The notes under the pieces are model-generated. The model made no database searches and was not told the DNA's origin. It was given only the letters and a program-made list of their open reading frames with translations. A DNA stretch of 64,000 bases from Candidatus Zixiibacteriota bacterium (GTDB lineage: Bacteria; Zixibacteria; MSB-5A5; GN15; JACZUZ01): positions 113,108-177,107 of the forward strand of contig JAJRPM010000008.1 of the NCBI GenBank assembly GCA_024280775.1. The letters are read 5' to 3'. Below, one piece after another: positions 55,232 through 64,000 of the stretch. How positions within the stretch are numbered: position 1 is the first letter of the stretch; each line of letters starts with the position of its first letter. The position numbers were made by a program, and so were the translations under genes.

Positions 55232-56746
55232 ATGTCTGATACAAAAAAACTTCCCAAAACTCTGGGTGAACTACAGAAGCAGAAATACTCGCATCGCAGT
55301 ATCAAACTGGAAATGCGCGAGAATCTACTAGAGATTATACGTGAGGGAAAGAAACCCTTCTCAGGCATAGTTGGCTTCGACCAAACAGTCTTGCCGCAAA
55401 TCTATAATGCGATTCTATCACAACACAATTTCATCTTGTTGGGTCTCCGCGGTCAGGCTAAGAGCCGCATCCTGCGTCAACTCCCACAATTGCTCGATGA
55501 ATATGTGCCTGCAATCCCCGGCAGTCCGCTCAATGAATCACCTCTGGAGCCGGTAACCAGCAAATCAAAAGCGCTAATTGCAGAGCATGGCGCTGATTTA
55601 GAATTGCGCTGGATACATCGTTCGGAGCGTTATCAGGAAAAACTCGCTACCCCCGATGTATCAATCGCTGACTTGATTGGTGACATAGACCCTATCAAAG
55701 CCGCGCGTGAGAAACGTGACATCTCAGATGTAGAAGTCATTAACTGGGGCATCATCCCCAGAACCAATCGCGGTATCTTTGCCATCAACGAAGCCCCGGA
55801 CCTTCAGCCTCGAATTCAAGTAGGCCTGTTGAATATTCTCGAAGAGAATGACATTCAAGTGCGTGGTTTTCCATTCCGGGCGCAACTGGATATTCAGTTG
55901 GTGTTCACCGCCAATCCCGAAGACTACACCAATCGCGGCAACCTTATTACTCCGCTAAAAGACCGCATTGACTCACAGATAATTACTCACTATCCAAAGT
56001 CAGTGAGCGAGTCGGCAAAAATCACTCAGCAGGAAGCTTGGACAGATAGGCCAACGAAAATAACTATTCCGGGTTTTGTGAAAGACTTGGTTGAGGAAGT
56101 CACTGTGCTGGCGCGTGAGTCCGAGTATGTGGATCAAACATCCGGGGTTTCGGCGCGTGTCTCAATTGCCGCCTACGAGAACTTGCTCTCGATGATAGAA
56201 CGCCGAGCCGCATTGAATAATGAGAATGATCTCTATCCGCGAATGTCTGACTTATACGCTATGCTACCGTCACTAACCGGCAAAATCGAGCTAGTGTACG
56301 AAGGAGAACTTGAGGGACCGACTCTGGTTGCCACCAGCATGATAGGCCAGGCAATAAAGGGAAGTTTCAAACGCTATTTCCCGGCGCCAAAACAATCACG
56401 CCGCAGAAACAACTCACCCATTGATCAGCTTGAACAAGACTCCCCTGCAAACAATCCCTACGAAGCGGTGACTGATTTCTTCGGTAGTGGTATGCGTTTG
56501 GAGCTGTCAGATGCCGCGACATTGAAAGAGTATCATGCTACACTAGATTCAATAGCCGGGCTTAAGGAAATCGTCAGTAGATATTTTCAGCCGGCTGATG
56601 AAGGTGAGATGTATTTGCGGATGGAATTTGTGTTAGAGGGCTTGCACCAATGTAATACACTCGCCAAAGAAATTCAGGATGCGAATTTCCAGTATAGTGA
56701 CATGTTAGCGAATATGCTCCGCGACGTTGAAGTTGACACTGACTAG
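55232..56746 (+). CDS. AAA+ ATPase related to magnesium chelatase I / MoxR
   Basis: A 504-residue AAA+ protein. A variant Walker A, GLRGQAKS, lies at 71-78; Walker B is GIFAINE (181-187, Asn in place of the usual Asp); sensor 1 is FTANPED (N228) and the arginine finger is in PLKDRID (R245). A long insert (90-170) separates the Walker motifs. The C-terminal 200 residues are helical. The following gene, 25 bases away, encodes a VWA-domain protein, the standard MoxR/ChlI plus VWA partnership used for metal insertion or complex assembly. There are no chlorophyll or cobalamin genes nearby, so a chelatase role is unlikely to be literal. Confidence 0.82.
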   Translation: MSDTKKLPKTLGELQKQKYSHRSIKLEMRENLLEIIREGKKPFSGIVGFDQTVLPQIYNAILSQHNFILLGLRGQAKSRILRQLPQLLDEYVPAIPGSPLNESPLEPVTSKSKALIAEHGADLELRWIHRSERYQEKLATPDVSIADLIGDIDPIKAAREKRDISDVEVINWGIIPRTNRGIFAINEAPDLQPRIQVGLLNILEENDIQVRGFPFRAQLDIQLVFTANPEDYTNRGNLITPLKDRIDSQIITHYPKSVSESAKITQQEAWTDRPTKITIPGFVKDLVEEVTVLARESEYVDQTSGVSARVSIAAYENLLSMIERRAALNNENDLYPRMSDLYAMLPSLTGKIELVYEGELEGPTLVATSMIGQAIKGSFKRYFPAPKQSRRRNNSPIDQLEQDSPANNPYEAVTDFFGSGMRLELSDAATLKEYHATLDSIAGLKEIVSRYFQPADEGEMYLRMEFVLEGLHQCNTLAKEIQDANFQYSDMLANMLRDVEVDTD

Positions 56747-56770
56747 CGCAGAGTCCGGAAGGGCAATATC

Positions 56771-57862
56771 ATGAAAATTCTGTATTCAGATTGGGACGCC
56801 GCTCTAGCTAAGGAGGTGCGTCAGTATGCCGGGCTGAAAGACCTTTTTAATCATCTGCTGTTGCAACTCGACGGTGATGTTGATAGAGCGCTCAAAGCAA
56901 TGCGCCAATTGCAACGCATGGGCTATCTCGATCAGGACCTTGATCTAGATGACTTCGAACGCCGTCTAATGGACGACTCAATCATTGAAGTCTCTCCCAA
57001 AGGCAAAGCGCTGACCCGCAAAGGCGAACGCCTGTTGCGGCGCAACGCACTGGAGAAAGTATTCGGCGCCTTGCGAAGCGCTGGACGTGGCAATCACGCC
57101 GTCCCGCAGGAAGGCGGCGGAGCCTCGGAGATTTTGCCGGAAAAACGCTCCTATCGTTTTGGTGATGACACTGCGCATATCGATTTCACTGGCTCACTGT
57201 TCAACTCGGTTGCCCGCACCGCGAATCTGGAGATGATGCTCTCTGAGGAAGACTTAGAGGTGTATGAAACCGAAAAAACAACTTCCACCGCTACAGCGTT
57301 GCTACTAGATGTTTCTCATTCAATGATCCTCTATGGCGAAGATAGAATCACTCCGGCGAAGCAAGTCGCGATGGCAATCGCGGAGTTGATAACCACAAAA
57401 TATCCCAAAGATTTTCTAACTGTGATTCTCTTTGGTGACTTTGCGCGTGAAGTAAAAATCGAAGACCTGCCCTATTGCGGCGTAGGCCCCTATCACACCA
57501 ACACCAAAGCCGGTCTGCAAATGGCCAGGCAAATACTGCTGACACGAAAGCATCCCAATAAACAAATCATTATGATAACCGATGGCAAACCGTCGATGAT
57601 TCGCAAAGACAATGGCCAAATATACAAAAACCCTATCGGTCTCGATCCGGTAATAGTTAATCGCACACTAGACGAAGCGGTTATCTGTCGGAAAAAAAGA
57701 ATTCCAATCACAACTTTCATGGTAACCGAAGATCCCTACCTCCGACAATTCGTGGAGCAATTGACCGAGCTAAATCACGGACAAGCCTACTTCAGCTCGC
57801 TAGACAGACTAGGTGAGTTCGTCATAAGTGATTTCCTCAATAAGCGTCGAGGCGCCAAGTAG
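56771..57862 (+). CDS. VWA-domain partner of the AAA+ ATPase
   Basis: A 363-residue cytoplasmic protein. The N-terminal 160 residues are helical and charged; the VWA domain (about 173-350) has a full MIDAS: D180-x-S182-x-S184 (LLLDVSHSM), a Thr in YHTNTKAGLQ and the Asp in MITDGKPSM. VWA partners recruit substrates to MoxR-type AAA+ rings through a metal-bridged contact. It is co-transcribed with the ATPase 24 bases upstream and is followed 39 bases later by nnr. Confidence 0.85.
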   Translation: MKILYSDWDAALAKEVRQYAGLKDLFNHLLLQLDGDVDRALKAMRQLQRMGYLDQDLDLDDFERRLMDDSIIEVSPKGKALTRKGERLLRRNALEKVFGALRSAGRGNHAVPQEGGGASEILPEKRSYRFGDDTAHIDFTGSLFNSVARTANLEMMLSEEDLEVYETEKTTSTATALLLDVSHSMILYGEDRITPAKQVAMAIAELITTKYPKDFLTVILFGDFAREVKIEDLPYCGVGPYHTNTKAGLQMARQILLTRKHPNKQIIMITDGKPSMIRKDNGQIYKNPIGLDPVIVNRTLDEAVICRKKRIPITTFMVTEDPYLRQFVEQLTELNHGQAYFSSLDRLGEFVISDFLNKRRGAK

Positions 57863-57901
57863 CAATGGCGCCTAGAAACTCTCTCTCTGGCAGGTGAGTT
57901 G

Positions 57902-59461
57902 ATGAAACTTGTAAACAGAAAACTGATGCGTGAAATTGACAGCGCCGCTATAAATGGCTCAGTCAGTGACGTGGCGGCGATTCCTGTTATCGAGCTAATG
58001 GAAACCGCCGGCAGAGCCTTGGCCGAAGCGATAGTCGAAGACTTTCTCGATACTCCCGCTGGTTGTGTTGTGACGATATTTTGCGGCAAAGGGAACAATG
58101 GTGGTGATGGACTGGTAATAGCTCGCTACTTATCAGATTGGAACGTGAATGTAGAGGTGTATGTAACCGGGCGCCGCGAAGAACTCTCTGATGCGTCACA
58201 AACAAATTTGGACCGTCTAGGTGACACTAATGTCAAAGTTCTCCATCTCGAAAATATCTCCGAGATGCCTGCTACCATAGAGTCAGACTTAGTGGTAGAT
58301 GCGCTTCTGGGTAGTGGCGTTGAGGGCGCTTTGCGTGGTTTGACTTTGGAGCTGGTTTGCTACATCAACAAACAAAGCGCCGCTATTTGTGCGATTGATA
58401 ATCCAACCGGATTGGATATCGACACCGGAGCTGTGACGAGCGAATGTATCACCGCTGATTTTACGTACTCATTGGCAGTACCCAAAGTCGGTCACTACAT
58501 GTATCCTGGTAAAGAACATGTCGGTGTCGCGCGAACTATTGATATTGGAATCCCGCAATCAGTTGTCGAGAGTTTCAAAGTCAATGACAATTTGATAACC
58601 CCGGAATACATCGCCGAAAACCTTCCATCTCGTCCATCCGATGCACACAAGGGAACCTTCGGGCGTCTCTTTTCCCTAAGCGGTTCAAGAGGCATGACCG
58701 GAGCCGGAGCGCTAAGCGCCAAAGCGGCCCTGCGCGCAGGCGTCGGGATAGTGACTGTAGGTTGCCCGGATTCACTTGAGGCGATTTATGAAATCAAACT
58801 CGATGAATCAATGACACTAGGGTTGCCATCAGTGGCCAAACGCGGCGCCCTGTCTTTGAGAGCGTTAGGTAATGTTCTAAGCGCCCTGAACAAATCAACT
58901 GCGGCGATAATTGGTCCCGGCCTGGGAAGACATAGCGAAACCGAACGATTGATTCAAAGAGTTGTTTCACGAATAAAAACTACCTGCGTGCTCGATGCTG
59001 ACGGACTCAACGCCTTCGAGAAAGACACTACAGTTCTTGAAAGCAATCATGCCCCGCATATCCTAACACCACATGAAGGCGAATTCAAGAGGCTCACTGG
59101 CGCAGCGCCTCCGGCAAGTTTTCCAGAACGCGCCAAAGCAGTGCGTGAGGCCGCCAAGAGATTCAATTCGGTGGTGTTGCTAAAAGGCGGACCAACACTA
59201 ATAGCAGACCGCGACGGAACTCTATACCTCAATCCAACCGGCAACTCCGGCATGGCCACTGGAGGTTCCGGTGACGTCCTAAGCGGAATCATCGGCGCCC
59301 TGTTAGCGCAAGGAAACACGCCCATCCAAGCCGCAACTTGCGGAGCATACCTGCATGGTTTAGCTGGTGACTTAGCCGCAAGCGAGCTGGGCGAGCGCTC
59401 CCTAATAGCCGGTGACTTAATAGAATTCCTGCCATTCGCATTCGATTTACTTGATAAGTAA
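57902..59461 (+). CDS. nnr: Bifunctional NAD(P)HX epimerase/dehydratase
   Basis: A 519-residue repair enzyme for hydrated NAD(P)H. The N-terminal YjeF epimerase domain (about 5-215) has FCGKGNNGGDGLVIARYL and DALLGSG; the C-terminal ADP-dependent dehydratase domain (about 240-510) has GTFGRLFSLSGSRGMTGAG, LDADGLNAF, TPHEGEF and the GNSGMATGGSGDVLSG nucleotide-binding motif. The ATG at 57902 has AGGTGA upstream. It follows the VWA gene closely and probably shares its transcript. Confidence 0.95.
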   Translation: MKLVNRKLMREIDSAAINGSVSDVAAIPVIELMETAGRALAEAIVEDFLDTPAGCVVTIFCGKGNNGGDGLVIARYLSDWNVNVEVYVTGRREELSDASQTNLDRLGDTNVKVLHLENISEMPATIESDLVVDALLGSGVEGALRGLTLELVCYINKQSAAICAIDNPTGLDIDTGAVTSECITADFTYSLAVPKVGHYMYPGKEHVGVARTIDIGIPQSVVESFKVNDNLITPEYIAENLPSRPSDAHKGTFGRLFSLSGSRGMTGAGALSAKAALRAGVGIVTVGCPDSLEAIYEIKLDESMTLGLPSVAKRGALSLRALGNVLSALNKSTAAIIGPGLGRHSETERLIQRVVSRIKTTCVLDADGLNAFEKDTTVLESNHAPHILTPHEGEFKRLTGAAPPASFPERAKAVREAAKRFNSVVLLKGGPTLIADRDGTLYLNPTGNSGMATGGSGDVLSGIIGALLAQGNTPIQAATCGAYLHGLAGDLAASELGERSLIAGDLIEFLPFAFDLLDK

Positions 59462-59506
59462 ATCCGAATCACTTTGAATTCCCACTTTCTACATCCAGGA
59501 ACAAAC

Positions 59507-59557
59507 AAAAACCCGGACCAGCAACTGCATTGCGCAGAAAACCTGATCCGGGTTTAG
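59507..59557. terminator. Bidirectional terminator between nnr and the PII gene
   Basis: Stem AAACCCGGA / TCCGGGTTT with a 29-base loop; A-rich on the left and T-rich on the right, able to serve both convergent genes. Confidence 0.75.
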
Positions 59558-59584
59558 TTATCAGTTACTATTGTATTTCACAGC

Positions 59585-59926
59585 TCAAACAGCTCCGGGA
59601 CCTCTTTCTCCAGTGCTAATCCGCACGGCCTGCTCCACCGGGACGACATAAATCTTACCGTCACCACAGAGACCTGTGTGAGCCACTTTTTCTATTGTTT
59701 CAACTAACGAATCGACCATCTCTTCAAGACAAAAGATTTCAATCTTCGATATAGAAATAAAATCCTCTGGTCCGTTAACCTGATCGAGGCCGTCAGCAGG
59801 AGCGCTGCGTCGTCCGAAGCCTTTGACTTCGGTGACGCTCATGCCGGGCATACCCTTGATTTTGTGTAGAGCCAAAGTAACTTCTGATAGTCGATGTGAC
59901 TTAACGTATGCTTTAATCTTTTTCAT
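59585..59926 (-). CDS. PII-like signalling protein linked to a metal efflux pump
   Basis: A 113-residue PII-superfamily trimer subunit. Conserved parts are VTEVKGFGRR (start of the T-loop), the B-loop TGLCGDGKIYVVPV and the C-loop RISTGERG. The T-loop (about 38-58) differs from GlnB: the uridylylated Tyr51 and Gln39 are absent (R40 replaces the latter). It overlaps cusA by one base (TGATG), so it is translated with the pump. PII-like proteins next to heavy-metal RND genes have been noted in the family; the ligand is not established. GlnB proper is an alternative but less likely. Confidence 0.88.
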   Translation of the reverse strand: MKKIKAYVKSHRLSEVTLALHKIKGMPGMSVTEVKGFGRRSAPADGLDQVNGPEDFISISKIEIFCLEEMVDSLVETIEKVAHTGLCGDGKIYVVPVEQAVRISTGERGPGAV

Positions 59927-62900
59927 TATGATTGCTCCTCAGTTGTTGCGACCACAGCCTGAGCCGGGGCGTCGGTGAACCATTTATAAATAGCTGGCAA
60001 AACCAGCAATGTCAGAACAGTTGAAGTAATCAACCCGCCTACGACAACAGTTGCCAGCGGACGTTGAACTTCGCTTCCAATTCCCGTGGCCAGTAATAGC
60101 GGAGCCAGTCCCAGCCCCGTTGTAACCGCTGTCATCAACACCGGTCGTAAACGCTGTGATGCGCCTTTGAAAGACGCCTCGGCAATCGACATACCCTCAG
60201 CCACCAGCTGATTGAAATATGTCACCAAAACAATTCCATTAAGTAGCGCTATTCCAAAGAGCGCTATAAAGCCCACTGACGCCGGAACCGAAAGGTTTTG
60301 GCCCGTCACCCATAGCCCCACAATACCTCCAACCAAAGCCAAAGGTAGATTCAGGAAAATGAGCAATGAGTTCTTTAACGAATTGAAACTGGAGAACAGC
60401 AAGAAAAACACCACCAACAGTGTAATCGGAATCACTACCGCCAGTCTGGCATTAGCCTCCTGTTGCAGGCGGAACTGCCCGCCCCAGGTTGTGAAATATC
60501 CAGCTGGCAAATTAACTTCTGCGTCAATTGCCTTCTGTGCGTCATGTACAAAAGAGGTAATATCACGACCAGTGACATTACACTGAATCGTTATGAAGCG
60601 CTGATTATTCTCACGAGTGATTTGCCTGGGGCCAACTATTTGTTCTATGGAGACCAATTCATGCAACGGAATCCATGCTCCATCAGGTGTGGGAATCAAT
60701 ATCTGCCCGATTGCTTCAGGTGTGTTGCGATGTGACTCACTATATCGAACACGTATATCAAAGCGCTTGACGCCTTCAAAAATTTGTCCGGCGATTTCTC
60801 CACCAACAGCGGCTTTAATAACCTCCTGCACATCCGCTACATTTATTCCATAACGAGCAATAGCCTGACGATCAACACGCATCAACAATTGTGGTGTACC
60901 CGAAACCTGATCCGGCTGAACATCAGCGGCCCCAGGAACTTCTCCAACAATTTGCGCGATTTCATCGGCCTTAGCCTTAAGCGAATCAAGATCATCACCA
61001 AACACTTTTATGGCCAACTCAGCGCGCACACCCTCAAGCAACTCATCAACCGTCATCTGAATTGGTTGTGTGAAGTTAGTCAGAACTCCCGGGATATTGC
61101 CTATCTTCTGACGTATGTGTTCTTGTAGGCCTTCTTGAGTCGTAGCGGTGGTCCACTCCTCACGCGGTTTGAGAAGAATATACATTTCGGCGCTATTGAC
61201 CGGATCGGTATGGGCGCCGACTTCTCCTCGTCCAATTCTAGTGACAACACCAGTGACATCCTTGAGCTTGGTAAGCCTGCGCTCAACGATTTGTGTTATT
61301 CGCGTACTCTCGGTCAAGGCAATTGAAGGAGCCATTGTCAGTCGCAGAACAAGTGTGCCCTCTTGAAGAGTCGGTGTAAACTCAGAACCAAGGCGCGGAT
61401 AAATGACACCACCTAGAACCGTCAATGAGACTGCCAAGAGCAAAGCCAAGAAGCGCCGAGCTATCATGAACCGCAGAATTGGCTGGTAGATAATCAACAA
61501 CCAGCGCACCAATCCTCTTTCACCATCATCAGAAGCAGAAGGTCTTTTCTTGGGGCGACGCATAAGTATTGACGACAGAACCGGAGCGACAGCCGTTGCA
61601 AAAATCAAAGCGCCAAACATCGCCAAAGCAACAGTGTAGGCCAACGGCTTAAAGGTCTTGCCTTCCACGCCTGAAAGTGTGAACAGCGGAAGGAAGACGA
61701 CGATAATAATGAAAGTCGCAAAAGCAATCGGTCGCCCCACTTCTTTGCAAGCGCGCGCGACAACATGAATACGAGATTCCGATGGCTCGGCGTTCCGCAA
61801 TAGCCGCTCCGTGTTTTCCACCATCACTACCGAACCATCTACCAACATACCGATAGCGATTGCCAGTCCACCAAATGACATCAGGTTAGCGGATATGCCG
61901 AACTGTTTCATCCCGATAAACGCAAATAGCACCGAAAATGGAATAGACAACGCCACCGCTACGCTAGGACGCAAACTGCCCCAGAAAATCATTAGAATAA
62001 ATACTACTAGAATCATTCCTTCGAGAAGCGCGTTAGTGACTGTTTTTACACAAGCCGCAACCAAAGTCTTTTGCTCGTAGTAAGGAACAAGTTTGACTCC
62101 CTCAGGTAGGAGTTTGTTGATTTTCTCCATCTTGGATTCAACAGCTTCAATGACAGTGGAGGAATTAGCCCCAAGCAGTTTCACCACCATTCCAGAAATA
62201 ACTTCCGAAACACCATTGTAAGTTTGCACACCACGACGAATCGCGCCGCCGATGTTAATATCGGCTATTTGGTTGAGAAAAATTGGAGTCCCATCCTCGG
62301 ATTTAACTACAATATTCTCAAGATCGTCGACGGTGTATGCGAGCCCGACCGAGCGCACAATCAGTTCTTCTGCGTCACGCTCAATAAATTGCGCGCCAAC
62401 ATTGAGATTGTTGGCCCGAATAGTTTCAATCAATTCAGACAATGAAATATTGTAACGCAGCAGTCCCTCAGGATGAACATCGATTTGAAATTGTTTTTCA
62501 TATCCACCAATACCGAGAACCTCAGTGACACCCGGCACAGTTTGCAGATGGAACTTAACCAGCCAATCCTGAATGCTTCGCAACTCTTCAAGACTGTAGT
62601 TACCGGTTTCATCATCCAGATAGTAAAAAAGTATCAACCCCATGCCAGTTGAAATAGGCCCCATTGCCGGATCGCCAAATCCCTCAGGAATCTGCTCGCG
62701 CGCTTCCTGCAGGCGTTCATCCACCAATCGACGCGCAAAATACACATCGACATCATCCTCGAAATACACACTAACAACTGAGAGGCCAAAGTTTGACACT
62801 GAACGTATTTTTGCAATTCCCGGAAGACCGTTCATCGCCGCTTCCACCGGGTATGTGATGTATTGTTCAATTTCCTCCGGCGCCAAGCCTTCAGTGGTGG

Positions 62901-63051
62901 TAAAAACTTGCACCAAATTGGGTGACACATCCGGGAAAGCGTCAATAGGCAGTTGTTTATAGCTGAAGTACCCGGCTATCATAATCACGATTCCAAAAAC
63001 CAGAATCAGGAGACGGTTCCTCAGCGAAAGCTCTATGATTTTATCTATCAT
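59926..63051 (-). CDS. cusA: Heavy-metal efflux RND transporter, CusA/CzcA family
   Basis: A 1041-residue inner-membrane proton antiporter, the pump of a tripartite metal exporter. It begins MIDKIIELSLRNRLLILVFG and has twelve predicted helices. The HME-RND motif in TM4 is clear (GGLAIAIGMLVDGSVVMVENTER region, with the essential Asp and Glu), and the porter loops have RRLVDERLQEAR and FPDVSPNLVQVFT. Monovalent (Cu/Ag) versus divalent (Zn/Co/Cd) preference cannot be settled. It lies 19 bases after the adaptor gene and overlaps the PII gene by one base. Confidence 0.94.
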   Translation of the reverse strand: MIDKIIELSLRNRLLILVFGIVIMIAGYFSYKQLPIDAFPDVSPNLVQVFTTTEGLAPEEIEQYITYPVEAAMNGLPGIAKIRSVSNFGLSVVSVYFEDDVDVYFARRLVDERLQEAREQIPEGFGDPAMGPISTGMGLILFYYLDDETGNYSLEELRSIQDWLVKFHLQTVPGVTEVLGIGGYEKQFQIDVHPEGLLRYNISLSELIETIRANNLNVGAQFIERDAEELIVRSVGLAYTVDDLENIVVKSEDGTPIFLNQIADINIGGAIRRGVQTYNGVSEVISGMVVKLLGANSSTVIEAVESKMEKINKLLPEGVKLVPYYEQKTLVAACVKTVTNALLEGMILVVFILMIFWGSLRPSVAVALSIPFSVLFAFIGMKQFGISANLMSFGGLAIAIGMLVDGSVVMVENTERLLRNAEPSESRIHVVARACKEVGRPIAFATFIIIVVFLPLFTLSGVEGKTFKPLAYTVALAMFGALIFATAVAPVLSSILMRRPKKRPSASDDGERGLVRWLLIIYQPILRFMIARRFLALLLAVSLTVLGGVIYPRLGSEFTPTLQEGTLVLRLTMAPSIALTESTRITQIVERRLTKLKDVTGVVTRIGRGEVGAHTDPVNSAEMYILLKPREEWTTATTQEGLQEHIRQKIGNIPGVLTNFTQPIQMTVDELLEGVRAELAIKVFGDDLDSLKAKADEIAQIVGEVPGAADVQPDQVSGTPQLLMRVDRQAIARYGINVADVQEVIKAAVGGEIAGQIFEGVKRFDIRVRYSESHRNTPEAIGQILIPTPDGAWIPLHELVSIEQIVGPRQITRENNQRFITIQCNVTGRDITSFVHDAQKAIDAEVNLPAGYFTTWGGQFRLQQEANARLAVVIPITLLVVFFLLFSSFNSLKNSLLIFLNLPLALVGGIVGLWVTGQNLSVPASVGFIALFGIALLNGIVLVTYFNQLVAEGMSIAEASFKGASQRLRPVLMTAVTTGLGLAPLLLATGIGSEVQRPLATVVVGGLITSTVLTLLVLPAIYKWFTDAPAQAVVATTEEQS

Positions 63052-63070
63052 TGTTGATTTCCCCTTGGAG

Positions 63071-64000
63071 TTAGTGGCTGTGGCCGCTGCTTAGTGAGCT
63101 TTTGTCAAGCTCAGACTTGAGTGTAAAGCCACCCTGGCTGACATATTTCTGCCCGAGCGCCAGGCCCGAAAGGATTTCAACTGATGATATGTTGATTCGA
63201 CCAACCTTCACCGGAGATGGCACAAACCCCTCCGGTGTGCTCACAAATATCACATCGCCGCCTTCAAACTTCTGCAACGATGACTTCGGAACGAGGATAG
63301 AAACAGATTCTTCACTGGCCAAGATCTTCCCCTCTACAAATAGTCCTGGTCTCCAATTGCGGTCATGATTAGGCAAAACTACTCTGGCGGTTGCCGTGCG
63401 TGTGTGTTCATCAATGATAGGGGAGAGATAAGAAATCACCCCCGTAACGTTTGGAAATTCGCGACCGGATGACACCGTCACCTGCTGGCCAACTCGCACA
63501 TGCGCCAAATGCATTTGGTAAATCGAAAGATTCACCCAAACAGTATCAATGTCGGCGATAACGTAAACCGGTCCGTCATCTGAGCGAACTTCTCCGATAG
63601 TGATATGCTTTTCGATTACTATACCGTCGAGAAGAGATTTTATGTTGTAAGAAACCAACCCCTCGTTACTCTCTATCACAGCTAGAGTCTCACCTTTTTT
63701 GACCCTGTCCCCCAGACGCTTGTTAACTTTCTTTACCACACCTGGAAATCGAGGCGCTATGTGGGCAAGCTTGTCACTGTTTACTACAACTTCTCCCGGG
63801 ACTGAGATTTCAATCCTTAATGTTCCTTTGCCAGCGGTAGAAAGTTCAATTCCAAACTCCTCCAACTCAGCCTTGGAAAGTGTGACAATCTCATCGTGTC
63901 CTTCTTCCTCGCCGGCATGATCATCGTGGTCGTCATGGTCGTTATGGTCGTCGCCGGCAAAAGCCCCCCCGGAGGTCATCAAGCCCAACAGGACAAGCAG
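63071..64000 (-). CDS. cusB: RND efflux periplasmic adaptor (CusB/CzcB type), 5' end beyond window
   Basis: The coding frame is open to the right edge; the codons there read LLVLLGLMTSGGAFAGDD, the end of a signal peptide, so only a few N-terminal residues are missing. A His/Asp-rich stretch follows (HNDHDDHDDHAGEEEGHDE), a likely metal-binding tail. Then come the barrel-sandwich hybrid (PGEVVVNSDKLAHIAPRFPG ... KRLGDRVKKGETLAVIES) and beta-barrel segments (IDEHTRTATARVVLPN). It links the CusA pump to an outer-membrane channel, whose gene may lie just outside the window. Confidence 0.9.
   Translation of the reverse strand: MLVLLGLMTSGGAFAGDDHNDHDDHDDHAGEEEGHDEIVTLSKAELEEFGIELSTAGKGTLRIEISVPGEVVVNSDKLAHIAPRFPGVVKKVNKRLGDRVKKGETLAVIESNEGLVSYNIKSLLDGIVIEKHITIGEVRSDDGPVYVIADIDTVWVNLSIYQMHLAHVRVGQQVTVSSGREFPNVTGVISYLSPIIDEHTRTATARVVLPNHDRNWRPGLFVEGKILASEESVSILVPKSSLQKFEGGDVIFVSTPEGFVPSPVKVGRINISSVEILSGLALGQKYVSQGGFTLKSELDKSSLSSGHSH

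Overview
The window reads as chromosomal DNA of a Gram-negative (two-membrane) bacterium of moderate GC. Evidence for an outer membrane: LptB, a TonB-receptor-like barrel, two SurA-type parvulin proteins, several lipoproteins with lipoboxes, and a CusBA-type RND pump. Promoters that can be read are canonical sigma-70 type (TTGACA/T, 16-base spacer, TATATT at three loci), which argues against a Bacteroidetes-style promoter. GyrA carries a variant helix recalled from Planctomycetes/Chlamydiae-like gyrases. The gene mix (sigma-54 with HPF, HprK, RqcH/RqcP, AAA/VWA pair) would fit an FCB-related or similar candidate phylum such as Zixibacteria, but I cannot assign the taxon from sequence reading alone.

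Layout: 0.3-2.9 kb ECF sigma factor, RskA-like anti-sigma and a spondin-domain lipoprotein; 3-5.2 kb an M48 metalloprotease bracketed by two identical terminators, then a histone-H1-like DNA-binding protein; 5.7-8.7 kb arginine deiminase, Tag glycosylase, DUF2752 and a 58-residue DUF1272 zinc-ribbon protein; 8.8-13.2 kb uvrA and a GT-C-like membrane protein; 13.4-15.8 kb gyrA; 15.9-16.5 kb a RAYT transposase framed by inverted REP palindromes; 16.5-20.9 kb a glycosyltransferase, GDPD phosphodiesterase and outer-membrane receptor; 21-24.3 kb hpf, rpoN and lptB; 24.7-31.6 kb TPR lipoprotein, small ORF, M23 peptidase, glycosyltransferase and rqcH.

31.7-36 kb is the classic ffh-rpsP-khpA-rimM-trmD-rplS operon with a clear promoter. 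36-46 kb holds a YCII protein, a decayed gene, a hybrid histidine kinase, a 144-bp-repeat LRR-like lipoprotein, a PadR regulator with palindromic operator and its membrane partner, tRNA-Asn, superoxide dismutase, a barrel-like exported protein and a two-PDZ protein. 46-59.5 kb: large sensor kinase, HprK, two parvulin chaperones, RqcP, an AAA+/VWA pair and the NAD(P)HX repair enzyme. 59.5-64 kb: heavy-metal RND pump genes with a co-transcribed PII-like protein; the adaptor gene runs off the right edge.

Themes: envelope biogenesis and quality control (LptB, SurA-like pair, M48, M23, PDZ), translation and ribosome rescue (SRP operon, HPF, RqcH plus RqcP), and signalling. No prophage, CRISPR array or defence island was seen. 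The least conventional items are the REP-framed RAYT, the SANT/H1-like protein, the M48-GOLD-like fusion, the PII protein tied to a metal pump, and the AAA+/VWA pair.
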